NCBI GenBank assembly: GCA_002118135.1
Contig: BDIU01000274.1
Span: 42,904 to 106,903 of the forward strand
Length of the DNA: 64,000 bases
Direction of reading: 5' to 3'
Source of the DNA: Trebouxia sp. TZW2008
Taxonomy: Eukaryota; Chlorophyta; Trebouxiophyceae; Trebouxiales; Trebouxiaceae
In this document: positions 36,329 through 46,588 of the stretch, in pieces
How the letters are laid out: each line of letters opens with the position of its first letter
How positions within the stretch are numbered: position 1 is the first letter of the stretch
Position numbers and translations under genes: made by a program
Notes under the pieces: generated by a model
The model's input: the letters and a program-made list of their open reading frames with translations, nothing else
Database searches by the model: none
What the model was told of the DNA's origin: nothing

Positions 36329-37364
36329 CACGTTTTGTGCAGTCCTTTTGTCAGTTGGTCAATAAATGAAGATAATAACACATGCCAATTCCGTGCAGTA
36401 GCAGCAGCATCAGCAGCCAAAGATCATGAGCAAGCTTTGGAGCAACCCTGTTCCCTCTGTGTCCCATGCTTTTCTTGTTTGCTCAGCTGTCTTTACATCA
36501 GTGACATTTTTGTGCAGCATTTGTCAGATGTTCAGGAGTTCTAGCACTTCCCTATCATGCCGTGCAGTGATTCCACGGAACTTAGCTGATTAAGTGGTCA
36601 ATATAATCTTTTCACAGATGCAAGTCATCTGCTGGGGTGAATTGCAAGTACAAACTGATGCTTTCAAACTGTTCTCAGGCAAGTTCCCTTGGAGGGCTTT
36701 TTTGGCTGGAAGTTCCAGTCTTCCTGTCCTGTGTATGCTTTGTGTTGTGATCGCCTTCAAATTTTGGATTTTGTCATCTACTCGAACTTGTCAGCTTCGA
36801 CTGGTAAATTAAATGAGGCGATTGCAATATGCTGCTGTAGAATCATCCTCAAAAAGTGCACGTTGGCAAGCGCTGTGCTTCTATTATTGTGAGCAGAGAT
36901 CACAGCAAGCGCCGTTGCATCGCGCGTGGAGCGTCAGTGTTTCATGAAATGATCGATGAGCCAGCTCAAGATGGAGATTATTGACAGAACACTTCTTCTT
37001 CGTTAACCTCGGATAGGTCAGACAGTGAAGGAGCCTTGCCATTTGTTGATCACCGACGATATATCAGGCTGCTTTTGTATTGATGCAAGCTCTTTCTGAC
37101 TGACGTCGCCATCTTGTGCCAAAGTACCGGTGAAACAGATTCGCCGGTGCCCTGCCCCAGCGATCCTGTTGACTAGTCTCACGCCAAACACCACCAAACT
37201 GCTTGACCTCAGTGCGTTAAGTTACAGTCAAGCTGCATCTGATTAACAGTAGTAGCTGCAAGCTTTCACGCGCTCAGCGCTTCGCACGGCTGCGAAATTT
37301 TGCCAAAAGTGAATGTCGGGAATGACAACAGCGCTGACATAGGCTTTCCGTACTCATTCAAGCG
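36329..37364. other. Intergenic stretch, about 1 kb
   Basis: No gene could be supported. Short open frames around 36594-36900 lack consistent joins. The promoter of the following coiled-coil gene must lie in its right part. Confidence 0.45.
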
Positions 37365-40300
37365 ATGTCAAAGCATCAGGGGGGTGAGGAACCAGGGTCT
37401 TTGTTGCAACAGCTCGGCTGGGCAAAGCTCACGGCTGCAAGCAGAGATGACAGGGCTATTCAGGAGTTTGGTGCCGTCATCACGGTATTGCCATACTGCA
37501 ATCTGTCTCGAGTGCCATGTGCATGCCTGACTGCAACTATGCAAGTGACATGCTGCGTGCACATCAACCTGGCTGATGTATGTGATGTGTGTCCGACATG
37601 CGCCCTCATGTCAATGCAGTTAGAGGACATTCAATCCAAGCTCTTCTGCAAACGGGATGGGCGCTTTGCAAACAGTGCTTTGGATCTGTCAGGTACACTA
37701 CTGTAGCTTCTGCAGACTGTCATCTAATAATGAAACACCACCTCACTGCTGCACTTCCCAAACTCCTGAGGCTCAAAGCCTTTAGTCATCTAAAAATCAC
37801 TGTATATGCTGGTGGTTCCAGCTGGGAGTGACAATGTGTCACTTGTTTTCCTCTGCAACAATATCACAGATATGAGTTGGTTTTGCCCTTATTGTTGAAA
37901 TCTGCAATCTGCACAGTTGAGATACACCTCTTTGGGGTCTAAGTTGCAGTCTACTCAAGTCATCTCCTTGCAAAATGCAACCTACCGCCAATGACAACCA
38001 CTTCCTGAAAGCTGCCACTGCAGCAGATGCTGTTGGTTGCATCGCCTAAACAATATCAAAAGGCTCTGTTTGACCTGCAGATGCAGCAGATGCTGCAGCT
38101 TAACACACTCATACAGCAAAAAAATTGATGTCACCTGTTAATGCAGCAGATGCTACAGATTACAGTACTTTAGCAACTACAAACCCTCATTGACCTCTGA
38201 GTGCAGCAAATGCTGCAAGTTGCAACCCTTGATTGACAATATGCTGTTTGTGACCTGTAGATGCAGCAGATACTGCAAATGACAAAAGTTGACCAACAAA
38301 CAAACCCTCTTTGACCTGGAAGTGCAGCAGATACTGCAATTCACAAACCTTGACCGACAACAAACCCTCTTTGGCTTGTGAGTGCAGCAGATTCTACAGG
38401 TTAAAAATCATAATAAACGTCATGCTGTCTGTGACCCGTGAGTGCAGCGAGTGCTGCAGGTTGCAACCATTGATTGACGACATGATGTTTGTGACCTGTA
38501 AATGCAGCAGATACTGCAAATGACAAGACTTGACCAACAACAAACCCTCTTTGACCTGTCAGTGCAGCAGATCACAGACATTGACCGGCAATAAACCTCC
38601 TTTGGCTTGTGAGTGCAGTAGAGGCTGTAGGTTACAAATCATTATTGGCGTCATGCTGTCTGTAGCCCGTGAGTGCAGCGAATGCTGCAGGTTGCAAATC
38701 TTGATTGACAACAAACCCTCTTTGACCTGGGAGTGCAGCAGCTGCTGCAGGTTACAAATCTTGACTGGCGTCATGCTGTTTATGACCTGTGGGTGCAGCG
38801 AATGCTGCAAAATGCAAATCTTACTTGACAACAAACGCTCTTTGACCTGGGAGTGCAGCAGATGCTGCAGGTTGCAAATGTTGATAGACAACATGCTGCT
38901 TGTGACCTGTGATTGCAGCAGATGCTGCAAGTCGTAAGCCTTGATTGACAGCAAGCGCTTTGTGACTTGTAGATGCATCAGATGACCTCATCTCAACAGG
39001 GCGGAAAGCAAAGCGCAAGCCCAGGGCAGTTTCTTCTGCCCTGTCCTCAAAAGGCAACAAGCCAGCGCAGCTCTCAGCCACTGATGCTGCCAAAACAGCA
39101 ATGGCGTCACAAGATGCTCAGATGCTGGACAAAATGGAGAATGTGGCTTACCGCCTGACATCACAAGCTGTTGAGCGCACCAAACACATGAACTCAAGGT
39201 GCTACTATGCTGGAGAGAGAGTAATTTTACATGCTTTAGCCAGCCAACAAGGCTGATCACATGTGCCACACCGTGGCCATGACTATAGGATCATGAAATT
39301 CAGGCAGTCTACGACGTAGTGACTATATCCACAACCTACATCTGCTGACAGGCTATGCCCTGTGACTGCCACAGTCATACATGTACCTCATTTTCAGGGC
39401 ATAGCCTTCTGTTCCACAAAAGTTGCACCAGTGTACCATTGCATTACACCGCTGTTATGGCTATGCGACTCGGTATGACCTGTGACGAGACTTTCTGCAG
39501 TCATGCAAAGCAGGAAATTCTGTGTTGGTCCAAGAAGCATGTGATGAGACTTGTGTCAACCCTGCAGTCATGCACATAGGATTCCACATTGTGCCTGCTA
39601 AGGTTGTTGCTGGCAATTGTTACGCACTGCAACCAGACTCAAGTTGGTATTCAGGGTGTTTCTTGCGTCATTCCAGCAAGGTCAGCTTGATACACTTTGC
39701 TAGAATTGACCTGGCGTAAGGGACGCAACTGTCCAGGAGCTTCCCTGCAATTTCCCCGAAGCGCTGTCGCTGTATTTCACGCTCAACATCATGGTATGTG
39801 TAGAGGGGTGTTTGGGGAGGAGCAGAATGCCCTGAGGGCCAGATCTGCACAAAGGGTGCAGCTGTGGAAGGGGCTGCACCCATCAGCCCTTTCTGAGGCT
39901 GTCAGCCATTTCACCAAGGTGTGCTCAAACCCTTTTCTCATCTGAGCAGCTTTTGCCAGACAGTCAAAACAGTTTGAAGTTGTGACTGCATCGTATTGCT
40001 GAGGCAAATCACAAACAAGCAGCGTATTTCTTGATATGTTCTGGGGTGACGGGTATGCATTCTCATTCTGCAGTCACAGAAGCTTCAGCAGAAGACAAGC
40101 ATCACCCGATCAGGCGCCATCTGTAGCTACTTCGACTGCTTAGGCAAATCACACTTGAGCAGTGTATCAGCACTTTGTGACATTGCATTGGGCTGACAGC
40201 TGCATGATTCAATTCTGCAGTCATAGAAGCTGCAGCAGAAGACAAGCATCACGCGGTCAGGCACTATCCAGTCGCAAGTGCATATCAGCTGTGGTATGTT

Positions 40301-43300
40301 CTGTGGTTGCTTGATAGCTGTGTGTTGCACCTGTGCAGTCACAGAAGCTGCAGCAGAAGACAAGCATCACCCGCTCAGGCACCATTCAGTCCCGGACTGA
40401 GAAAGCGTGCTTGAATGTGCTGGGCAAGTTGGATGCTGACCTACCAATATCAGCAATTCAAGGTACGCATCAAATCATTCCTTCTGGTGACATGTTGCCA
40501 TGCACAATTGGTCAGGCAACATCCAGTCTCAGACTGAGAAGGCGTGTCTGAATGTGCTGGGCAAGCTGGACGCTAACCTGCCAATATTGGCAGTTCAAGG
40601 TGTGCATCCATCCGATTCTGACCGCCAATCTTGCCTCTGTTTGCACCTGCTTCACCATCATCGTTGTGTGACCTCTCAAACCCATGATCTCTCCTATTCT
40701 TATAAGGTGCTGCAAAGCCAGTTGAGAATGATTGGCTATTGCGATCGCCTGATTATTTAGAACAGTCTTGATACATAGGCTGCTACTGTTCTAGGGTACA
40801 GGGACTCTGGATGCGCATGCTGCTGGGAAGCTGACAGGTGCACGGTTAGACACTGCCATGGCAGGCATTGCATCACAGCTGGAAATCTGTGCGTATATAC
40901 AACATTGCTTTTTGCACCTCCTGACGCATGAATGGTACAACAGTATGACTGTTGACAACTCACCTAAACCTATTTTGTATGCTACAGGGACTCTGGATGC
41001 GCATGCTGCTGGGAAGCTGACAGGGGCTCGGCTGGATACTGCCATGGCAGGCATTGCATCTGAGTATGCAGCCAAAGCCAAGCTGCGCAACCTGTCCCCA
41101 GAACAAGACAGCTCATTGAAGCTCAGCATTGCCGCAGCCAAGGTGAGAGAAACACTTCTGATGTGTCTACAATTCTTGAGCAAGTTCAGCAGTGTCGTAA
41201 GATGGTCAACAGACAGTCTCAGGCTGTCGTTTGAGCTGCATGCACAGGCTGAGTAAGCTTGTTCAGTGTTCATACAAATCGTCCAGGTTAGCACAGGACC
41301 GAACTGCTTGGAGACAGTTGATTGCTCCATTGATTGGGCCTGCTTAGCCTGTCTAGCGCGCCTTATGAACGAAATGAAGTGAGCAAGCTGAGCAGCACCA
41401 AAGACGGTCGCTGGACAGCCTCAGGCTGTCATGTGCTGCACAAGATCCTTCTTGTTCAGTTCATCAGTTGAGTAACTCCAGGGCAGAGCAAACTCAGCAG
41501 TACAGTACCTTGACAGCCTTGGCTGTCATTTCGAAGGTTTCAAAACAGTACTAGTTGTTTGATGTGTGCACAGCTGAGCGAGTGCAGCAGTATCAAGAGA
41601 GGGTAGCTCAACAGTCTCAGGCTGTCATGGCCAAAGCTCACACCCACGGGAGTAGGGTACAAGATGATGGCTTGACAGTCCCAGCCTGTTGCTTGGGATC
41701 TGCATCAACAAGCAACAACTGTTGAATGTATGCACAGAGTGAGCGAGTTCAGCAGTACCAGGAGATGGTTGCGCAAGAGTCCCAAGCTGTCATGGCCAGA
41801 GCCCACACCTACAGGGCTGAATCCAACATGGCAGTGCTGGCTGAGCAGCTGAGCACCACACAAGATGCACAGCCACAACATGCCAGGTGCAGTACATAGA
41901 TTACTCACACTTACATAATCACAACTACATAATCACGATTACATAATCACAATTACATAATAACAATCACATAGATTATTCACAAAAAGGCCTGCATTCA
42001 AGTGTGTTCTGAAAGTTGCTGCGTGGCAGAAGCATGCACCCACAGAGCTGACTCCAACGTGGTAGTGCTGGCTGAGCAGCTGAGCACCACACGCACAGCT
42101 GCAACTTGCCAAACGCAGTGTACACATTGTCAGCATAAACAATTGCACTCATGTTTGTTCTAGACATTTCTGCATGGCCAGGCCTCACATCCAGGGCTGA
42201 ACCCGTGCTGGAGATTCTGGCTGAGCAGCTGAGCAGCACGCAAGACACACAGCTGCACCATGCCAGATGCTGTCTTGCTTATTAGACGTTGTGCTTTGAA
42301 GCAGAGTTTGCCCCAGCAATCTGCCCAGTAATCTCCTGCATCAGCTGTTATGCATGACACCTTGCACATTGAGCACATCTGTGTGTCTGTGCTTTGCACT
42401 CAGAAATATTGCATTCAGTATGTGAAGGCAAAGTGTATCCATACCTTCAAGCACTGTGCAAAGATTGTACATCACTACATCAAGGGCTGTCAAAGTCAGT
42501 GCAGAGAAGGATAGGCCTCAAATCAAAAGCCCCATGTCTTGAACTTTCAGGGAAGAGGAGCAAGGGCACTTGACTGCATCTGGCCCTGCCCTGCTGGAGG
42601 CTGTTGTGGCCAGAATCAGGGCTGCTGAGGAGCGCCTGTTTGCTGCCAGGTTTCGCGTCTGCCATTTCTTGATTTCCCATTGCTTGCCTTGCGTTTCAGC
42701 ATGAACATTGCAGCAGGCTATTTGCCTGTGAGTAATGAGCATGTGTTGAATGATTATCTGTGGCAGGAGCAACCCGCAAAATTCATGCGTCAGAGATGCA
42801 TATCGGAGCGTGCTGACTGCCAATGCTGTTGAGCAGTCCTCAACACAGCAATATTCCTGTCTGTCATGTAACTCAACATTGCAAGATTTGCTTTGCACTG
42901 ATCCAGATCAGTTGTGTTGCGAGTTGAATGCTGCCGATAGCTGTGAGCACTTGTTTTGGTTACGCACAAACATGATCATGCCGTCATTAGCTGATCTGCT
43001 GCCTTGGCGCAAACAGAGTGATTTGACAGAAAGATACACTGAAGCTCTGTGACATATGATGCAGGATGCAAAGGGCTGGTGGCAGGAGCCCTGCCCTGCG
43101 GGCTGGAGCCCTTGTCCCAACTCTCTCCACCTTCCCTCCAGAAGGTTTTGCTGAAGACAAAGAAGGCAGCTCTGCAGCGGCCTCGCCACTTGCCCTCAGC
43201 CCTAGGGCTGTTGCTCCCAGGAGAGTTGACTATGAGTACGGCAAGGCATATGACAAACAAGATGCTGCAAAGTATTTTGGCGGCATGCAAGGTGAGAAAT

Positions 43301-46226
43301 CATCATTTCTTTGCTTCTTGCTGTCAATTGATCTGCCATGAGGCCAATGCAGCGGGCTTGGGCACAGTGAAAGCATTCAATATGCCATAAAACATTGCTG
43401 CTGCTTATGTTCATGTATGTAGACAGCTGTATACCTTCAATTTAACTTGATCAATGGTGATGTCGTCACCTGCTTGCCTGCTGAGGCACATAAGGCTACA
43501 TGTAGTTTGCGCCCTGCGGCCTGGTTGATGATACTGTGACAATTCACAAGCAACAAAAACCACACATTGCATGGCATGATGCAGCAGGGCATACACCTGA
43601 TGCTGCCATGGTTGAGCAAGCCTTCATCAAGGACTGCTGCAAGTTGTATGAAGAAGCCAGTCTTCTAACAGATCCTAGAAAGGCATTGATTTTGGAATAC
43701 TCTGTACAGGCATGAGGACCACGTCTGGCCACGCTACGTTCAGACCAGCATCCGCCAAGACTTGGGAATCTGGTCAGAGGCCCAGAAAATTGCAGCCTCA
43801 CGAAATGCCCTGGGCAAGAGCCCTCCCTTCCTCTTCTTCCCTCAGGCCTGAGAAATCCGTGGCCAAATCCCTGGCACCTGCTGCTTCAAATTTAGCATCC
43901 CTGAGTTCAGATGCCAGTCTGGACGCTGCCGTGCTGGCTCAAGAAGAAGCACGGAAGGAAGAGGAAGTACGGCGCATGACTGCGGCTCAGCAGACACAGC
44001 AGGCTGAGCACAAGTCAGCGGTAAGTTCAAATTTTGATGCTTTGCCTGCTATGCTGCTTTGTCCAAGAAGGCACCATGGGAGGAAGAGGAAGTACAGCGG
44101 ATGACTGCTGCCTAGCAGGCACAGCATCCAGAGCACAAGCCAGCAGTGAGTTTGAACGCCTCACTCTGCCTGCTTTGCTGCTTTGATTCAGAACAAGCAG
44201 TGCTAACATGTTGTGCAGGCCTTGTGAACCATGAAGACATGCAGAGTGCTTAATGTGATTGTAAAGTCTAGCATTGTTGAATGGCGTTTGTGGTGCAGCC
44301 CTCCATTCTGGACCAGCCTTGGGGTGGGACCTTCCAGCTGCCCTCAAGGAAGGAGGTGGGGGCTATCCCTATGCTAGCCCTGCCCAACCTTGAACCCCCT
44401 TCTTCAAGGACACAGTTTGAGACCATTGCCCAGTACCTCCAGGTGAGCTGATCTTGATGCTACCCAAACACTGCAACGTCAAGCACATGTGATCTTTCGA
44501 TGTTGCATTGGCAAATCGGAGCTGCTACATATGTTGCTACATCTGAATTTGGCATGAGTAGGTATCTGAATGAATCTGATGCCAGAAGCACTGAGGTTGC
44601 AGGTTACATTTTCATATGTGTTATGTTATGCTGCTAGTGCTGCAGGTGGGATTTTACCATCTGGTTTGCATTGGCATATCCTGGGCTGCTTGTGCTTCTA
44701 GAGTCTTGCGTCATGATGTTACCTCATCAGCAAAGACAACACTTTCCTCTCATTGAAACTGTGCCGGGGCTGCAGGTGCGTTTGGAGCGGGTGTGGGGCA
44801 TTCTGCAGAGCCCTGTGACAAGCAAGCTGGACTGGGTCATCAAATATACAGGACCCCAGGGCAGTGGCCTGTTTGAGCCTGCCCTTCAGGCCTATGAGCA
44901 GGCTGCTGCTGCGGTGCTGGAGCGGGAAAGGTATCACTTACAGACCGAAAGTGAGATGCATGCATGCACACACTCTAGGACAGGCTGCATTCAGCACACA
45001 GGGCCTCAGGGCAGTGGCCTGTTTGAGCCTGCCCCTGAGGCCTATGAGCAGGCGGCTGCTGCAGTGCTGGAGCGGGAAAGGTAGGACAGAAACATGCGTG
45101 CACATTTAGACAGAGGCAACATGCACTTAGCAACATATGTGAACTATCAGGTATATGGCAACATGCATGCGCACTCACCCCAGAGGTAATACGCATGCAC
45201 ACTCAGACAGATGGCAACATCCATGCAAACCCAGACACACGCCAGTGTTTGAGCCTAGAATAATGCATAAAAACTGAGCCAGAGCAGTCTGATGAAACGC
45301 ATATCGTCAGCTTCCACAGGTGATTTGCCTGGCTTAATGGCACACAGCCAATAAGCGCAATGCTGCTTCATGTCATCATATGCAGCATCATTCAACAGTC
45401 ATATCTTCAAGCAGGCTGTAACTGCAGCTTTCATAGATGCACCATGACTCAACAGTTCTGTGTTGTTGCAGGCTGTTGCTGCAGCTGTCACAGGTACAAC
45501 AGCAGCTGGTGCAGCCTGAGCAGCAACAGAGGCCTCTTTATATGCAAGGCCAAGAGCACAGGGGCCTGTCAGCTCAAGTTGACCGCCTGAGCATCTGCTT
45601 TGTGATTGCCACAGTCCAAGTTGAAGCTGCAGCTCAGATGCTGCAGGTGAGTGCTACATAGCTGCTCAGCATACTGTTCTGCCATTGAGTACAGGCTCAT
45701 GTGCATGCGTGACACAGTCCTGCCCTTTATTGTGTGTGTGTGATGCGCCTGCCTGTCTGCCCTGCGCTATTGCTAACTCATCTGTGGCCTGCATGCCTGT
45801 CCATGCAACCAACTATCTCTTCATGCCGTTGCTTTACTCCTGACCTATGTTTTCAGCCAGTGTCATTTGTGCTTGAGCCAGTCAGCTTTGCTATCAGTGG
45901 TGACCAGGAGCAAATGTTTGTGTTTAGTGAAGCACTGACAGAAAGAGAAGGGAAAGTCTAAGTGTCATGGCGGACGGCTCCATGACTAGGAGAAGCTCAG
46001 TAGTGCACTGATACATCATTATCATGCTTGTGATTCGTGTTGCATATCGTTGTCAAGTTTCAGACTAGAGCTGTACTGATAGGCATTTCTGCTGCAGGAG
46101 CTATTTGAGGAGCCACTGCTGTACCAGGGTGTGCAGTATCCTGGTGCTCAAGCTCTGACGCTGCAGCAGCTAGAGCAGTTTGTAGCCAGAGTGCATGCAT
46201 TTGATGAGTTGCAAGCTTTGATGTGA
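37365..46226 (+). CDS. Coiled-coil protein of unknown function, 13 or 14 exons
   Basis: Exons: 37365-37484, 37620-37692, 38982-39220, 40339-40462, 40988-41142, 41738-41886, 42551-42649, 43065-43291, 43710-44020, 44299-44442, 44776-44930, 45472-45646, (45857-45955) and 46098-46226, stop TGA. All joins agree in phase; 732 residues with the bracketed exon, 699 without. The protein opens MSKHQGGEEPGSLLQQLGWA, has a basic stretch (GRKAKRKPRAV), long Gln/Glu/Ala-rich coiled-coil regions, a low-complexity Ser/Pro/Ala centre, and a conserved-looking end: QFETIAQYLQVRLERVWGIL, LDWVIKYT, YEQAAAAVLERERLLLQL and LLYQGVQYPGAQALTLQQLE. It resembles animal coiled-coil-domain (CCDC) proteins of cilia or centrosomes in style, but I cannot name the family. 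Several exons are flanked by partial copies of themselves. Confidence 0.8.
38015..38981 (+). repeat. About 16 copies of a 61-bp minisatellite ahead of exon 3 of the coiled-coil gene
   Basis: Units read approximately TTTGACCTGTGAGTGCAGCA then GATGCTGCAGGTTGCAAATC and TTGATTGACAACA. Each holds the perfect palindrome GCAGCA-GA-TGCTGC, and the last unit runs directly into the true acceptor and exon start (GATGCATCAG|ATGACC at 38982). The array therefore looks like an amplified splice-acceptor region. Confidence 0.9.
39221..39284 (-). repeat. Palindromic dispersed repeat, copy 3, starting at a splice donor
   Basis: Same 65-bp repeat as 4481-4548 and in the same orientation. Its first bases, GTAATTTTACATGC, are exactly the donor of exon 3 of the coiled-coil gene, so the repeat appears to supply this splice site; copy 1 has GCAATTCACATGC at the same point. 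Confidence 0.7.
40074..40615 (+). repeat. Partial copies around exon 4 of the coiled-coil gene
   Basis: Two copies of the exon start (CAG|TCACAGAAGC..GACAAGCATCAC) with acceptors lie at 40074 and 40221 upstream of the real 40339; the second has a TAG. One copy of the exon's 3' part lies downstream at 40509-40600, including CTGAATGTGCTGGGCAAGCT and a GTGTGC donor-like end. Confidence 0.88.
40802..40905 (+). repeat. Copy of the exon 5 start upstream of exon 5
   Basis: ACAG|GGACTCTGGATGCGCATGCT to GGCAGGCATTGCATC at 40802-40872 is nearly identical to the real exon at 40988, 186 bp further on. After GCATCACAG it diverges into intron-like sequence. Confidence 0.88.
41270..41385 (+). mobile_element. 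LINE 3'-end fragment, third copy
   Basis: In plus orientation: GGTTAGCACAGGACCGAACT, then GCTTGGAGACAGTTGATTGC, GGGCCTGCTTAGCCTG and a GAACGAAATGAAGTGAG tail. This matches the 3' end and tail of the element at 29462-30017 (minus). It lies in an intron of the coiled-coil gene. Confidence 0.85.
41385..42270 (+). repeat. Partial copies around exon 6 of the coiled-coil gene
   Basis: Upstream, diverged copies of the exon's first part occur near 41395, 41470 and at 41574 (GAGCGAGTGCAGCAGTATCA..CAGTCTCAGGCTGTCATGGC). The real exon is 41738-41886. Downstream, two copies of its last part (GTGCTGGCTGAGCAGCTGAG) lie at 42020-42120 and 42170-42270. Confidence 0.85.
44060..44152 (+). repeat. 3' copy of exon 9 of the coiled-coil gene
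   Basis: GAGGAAGAGGAAGTACAGCG and GATGACTGCTGCCTAGCAGG repeat the end of exon 9 (43710-44020) about 80 bp downstream, with an in-frame TAG. Confidence 0.85.
44985..45085 (+). repeat. 3' copy of exon 11 of the coiled-coil gene
   Basis: GGGCAGTGGCCTGTTTGAGC to GTGCTGGAGCGGGAAAGGTA is a near-perfect copy of the end of exon 11 (44776-44930) including its donor, lacking the exon's first half. Confidence 0.9.
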
Positions 46227-46281
46227 TTGCTCCAGCAGTTCTCAGCATTCGAATTAAAAATTTCTGTATTATATACACATA

Positions 46282-46286
46282 TGTAA
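46282..46286 (+). terminator. TGTAA poly(A)-type signal of the coiled-coil gene
   Basis: TGTAA lies 56 nt after the stop codon, a typical green-algal distance. Confidence 0.55.
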
Positions 46287-46588
46287 CATCACTGTATAGT
46301 GTATTCAAGGCATCAGACTAGCACACAGCATGCTGTCAACAGACTAAATTGGACTCATGCAAGCGCGATTGTCGGTTCAGCACTCTTACTTGGCTGGGCT
46401 GCATCTACAAGCTTGTACTGCATTGGGAGCTGGAAGGGTGTACTCAGCCTGACCTTTGTGTTGTTGCACCAGAGTTGTTTGTACGCTATGCCCCACGCTG
46501 CAAACTGATAAAGGGCAGACTAGTTTCCTGCATGCTTTTCAAGCCTGAGGTGTTATGCAACTCAAAGCAAGGCCTACTTTGAACTCAT

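Noticed and set aside
43590..43705. GHTPDAAMVEQAFIKDCCKL.. as an exon of the coiled-coil gene
   Set aside because: Open and acceptor-led, but its only donor coincides with the acceptor region of the next exon and has the wrong phase; the neighbouring exons join directly in phase.
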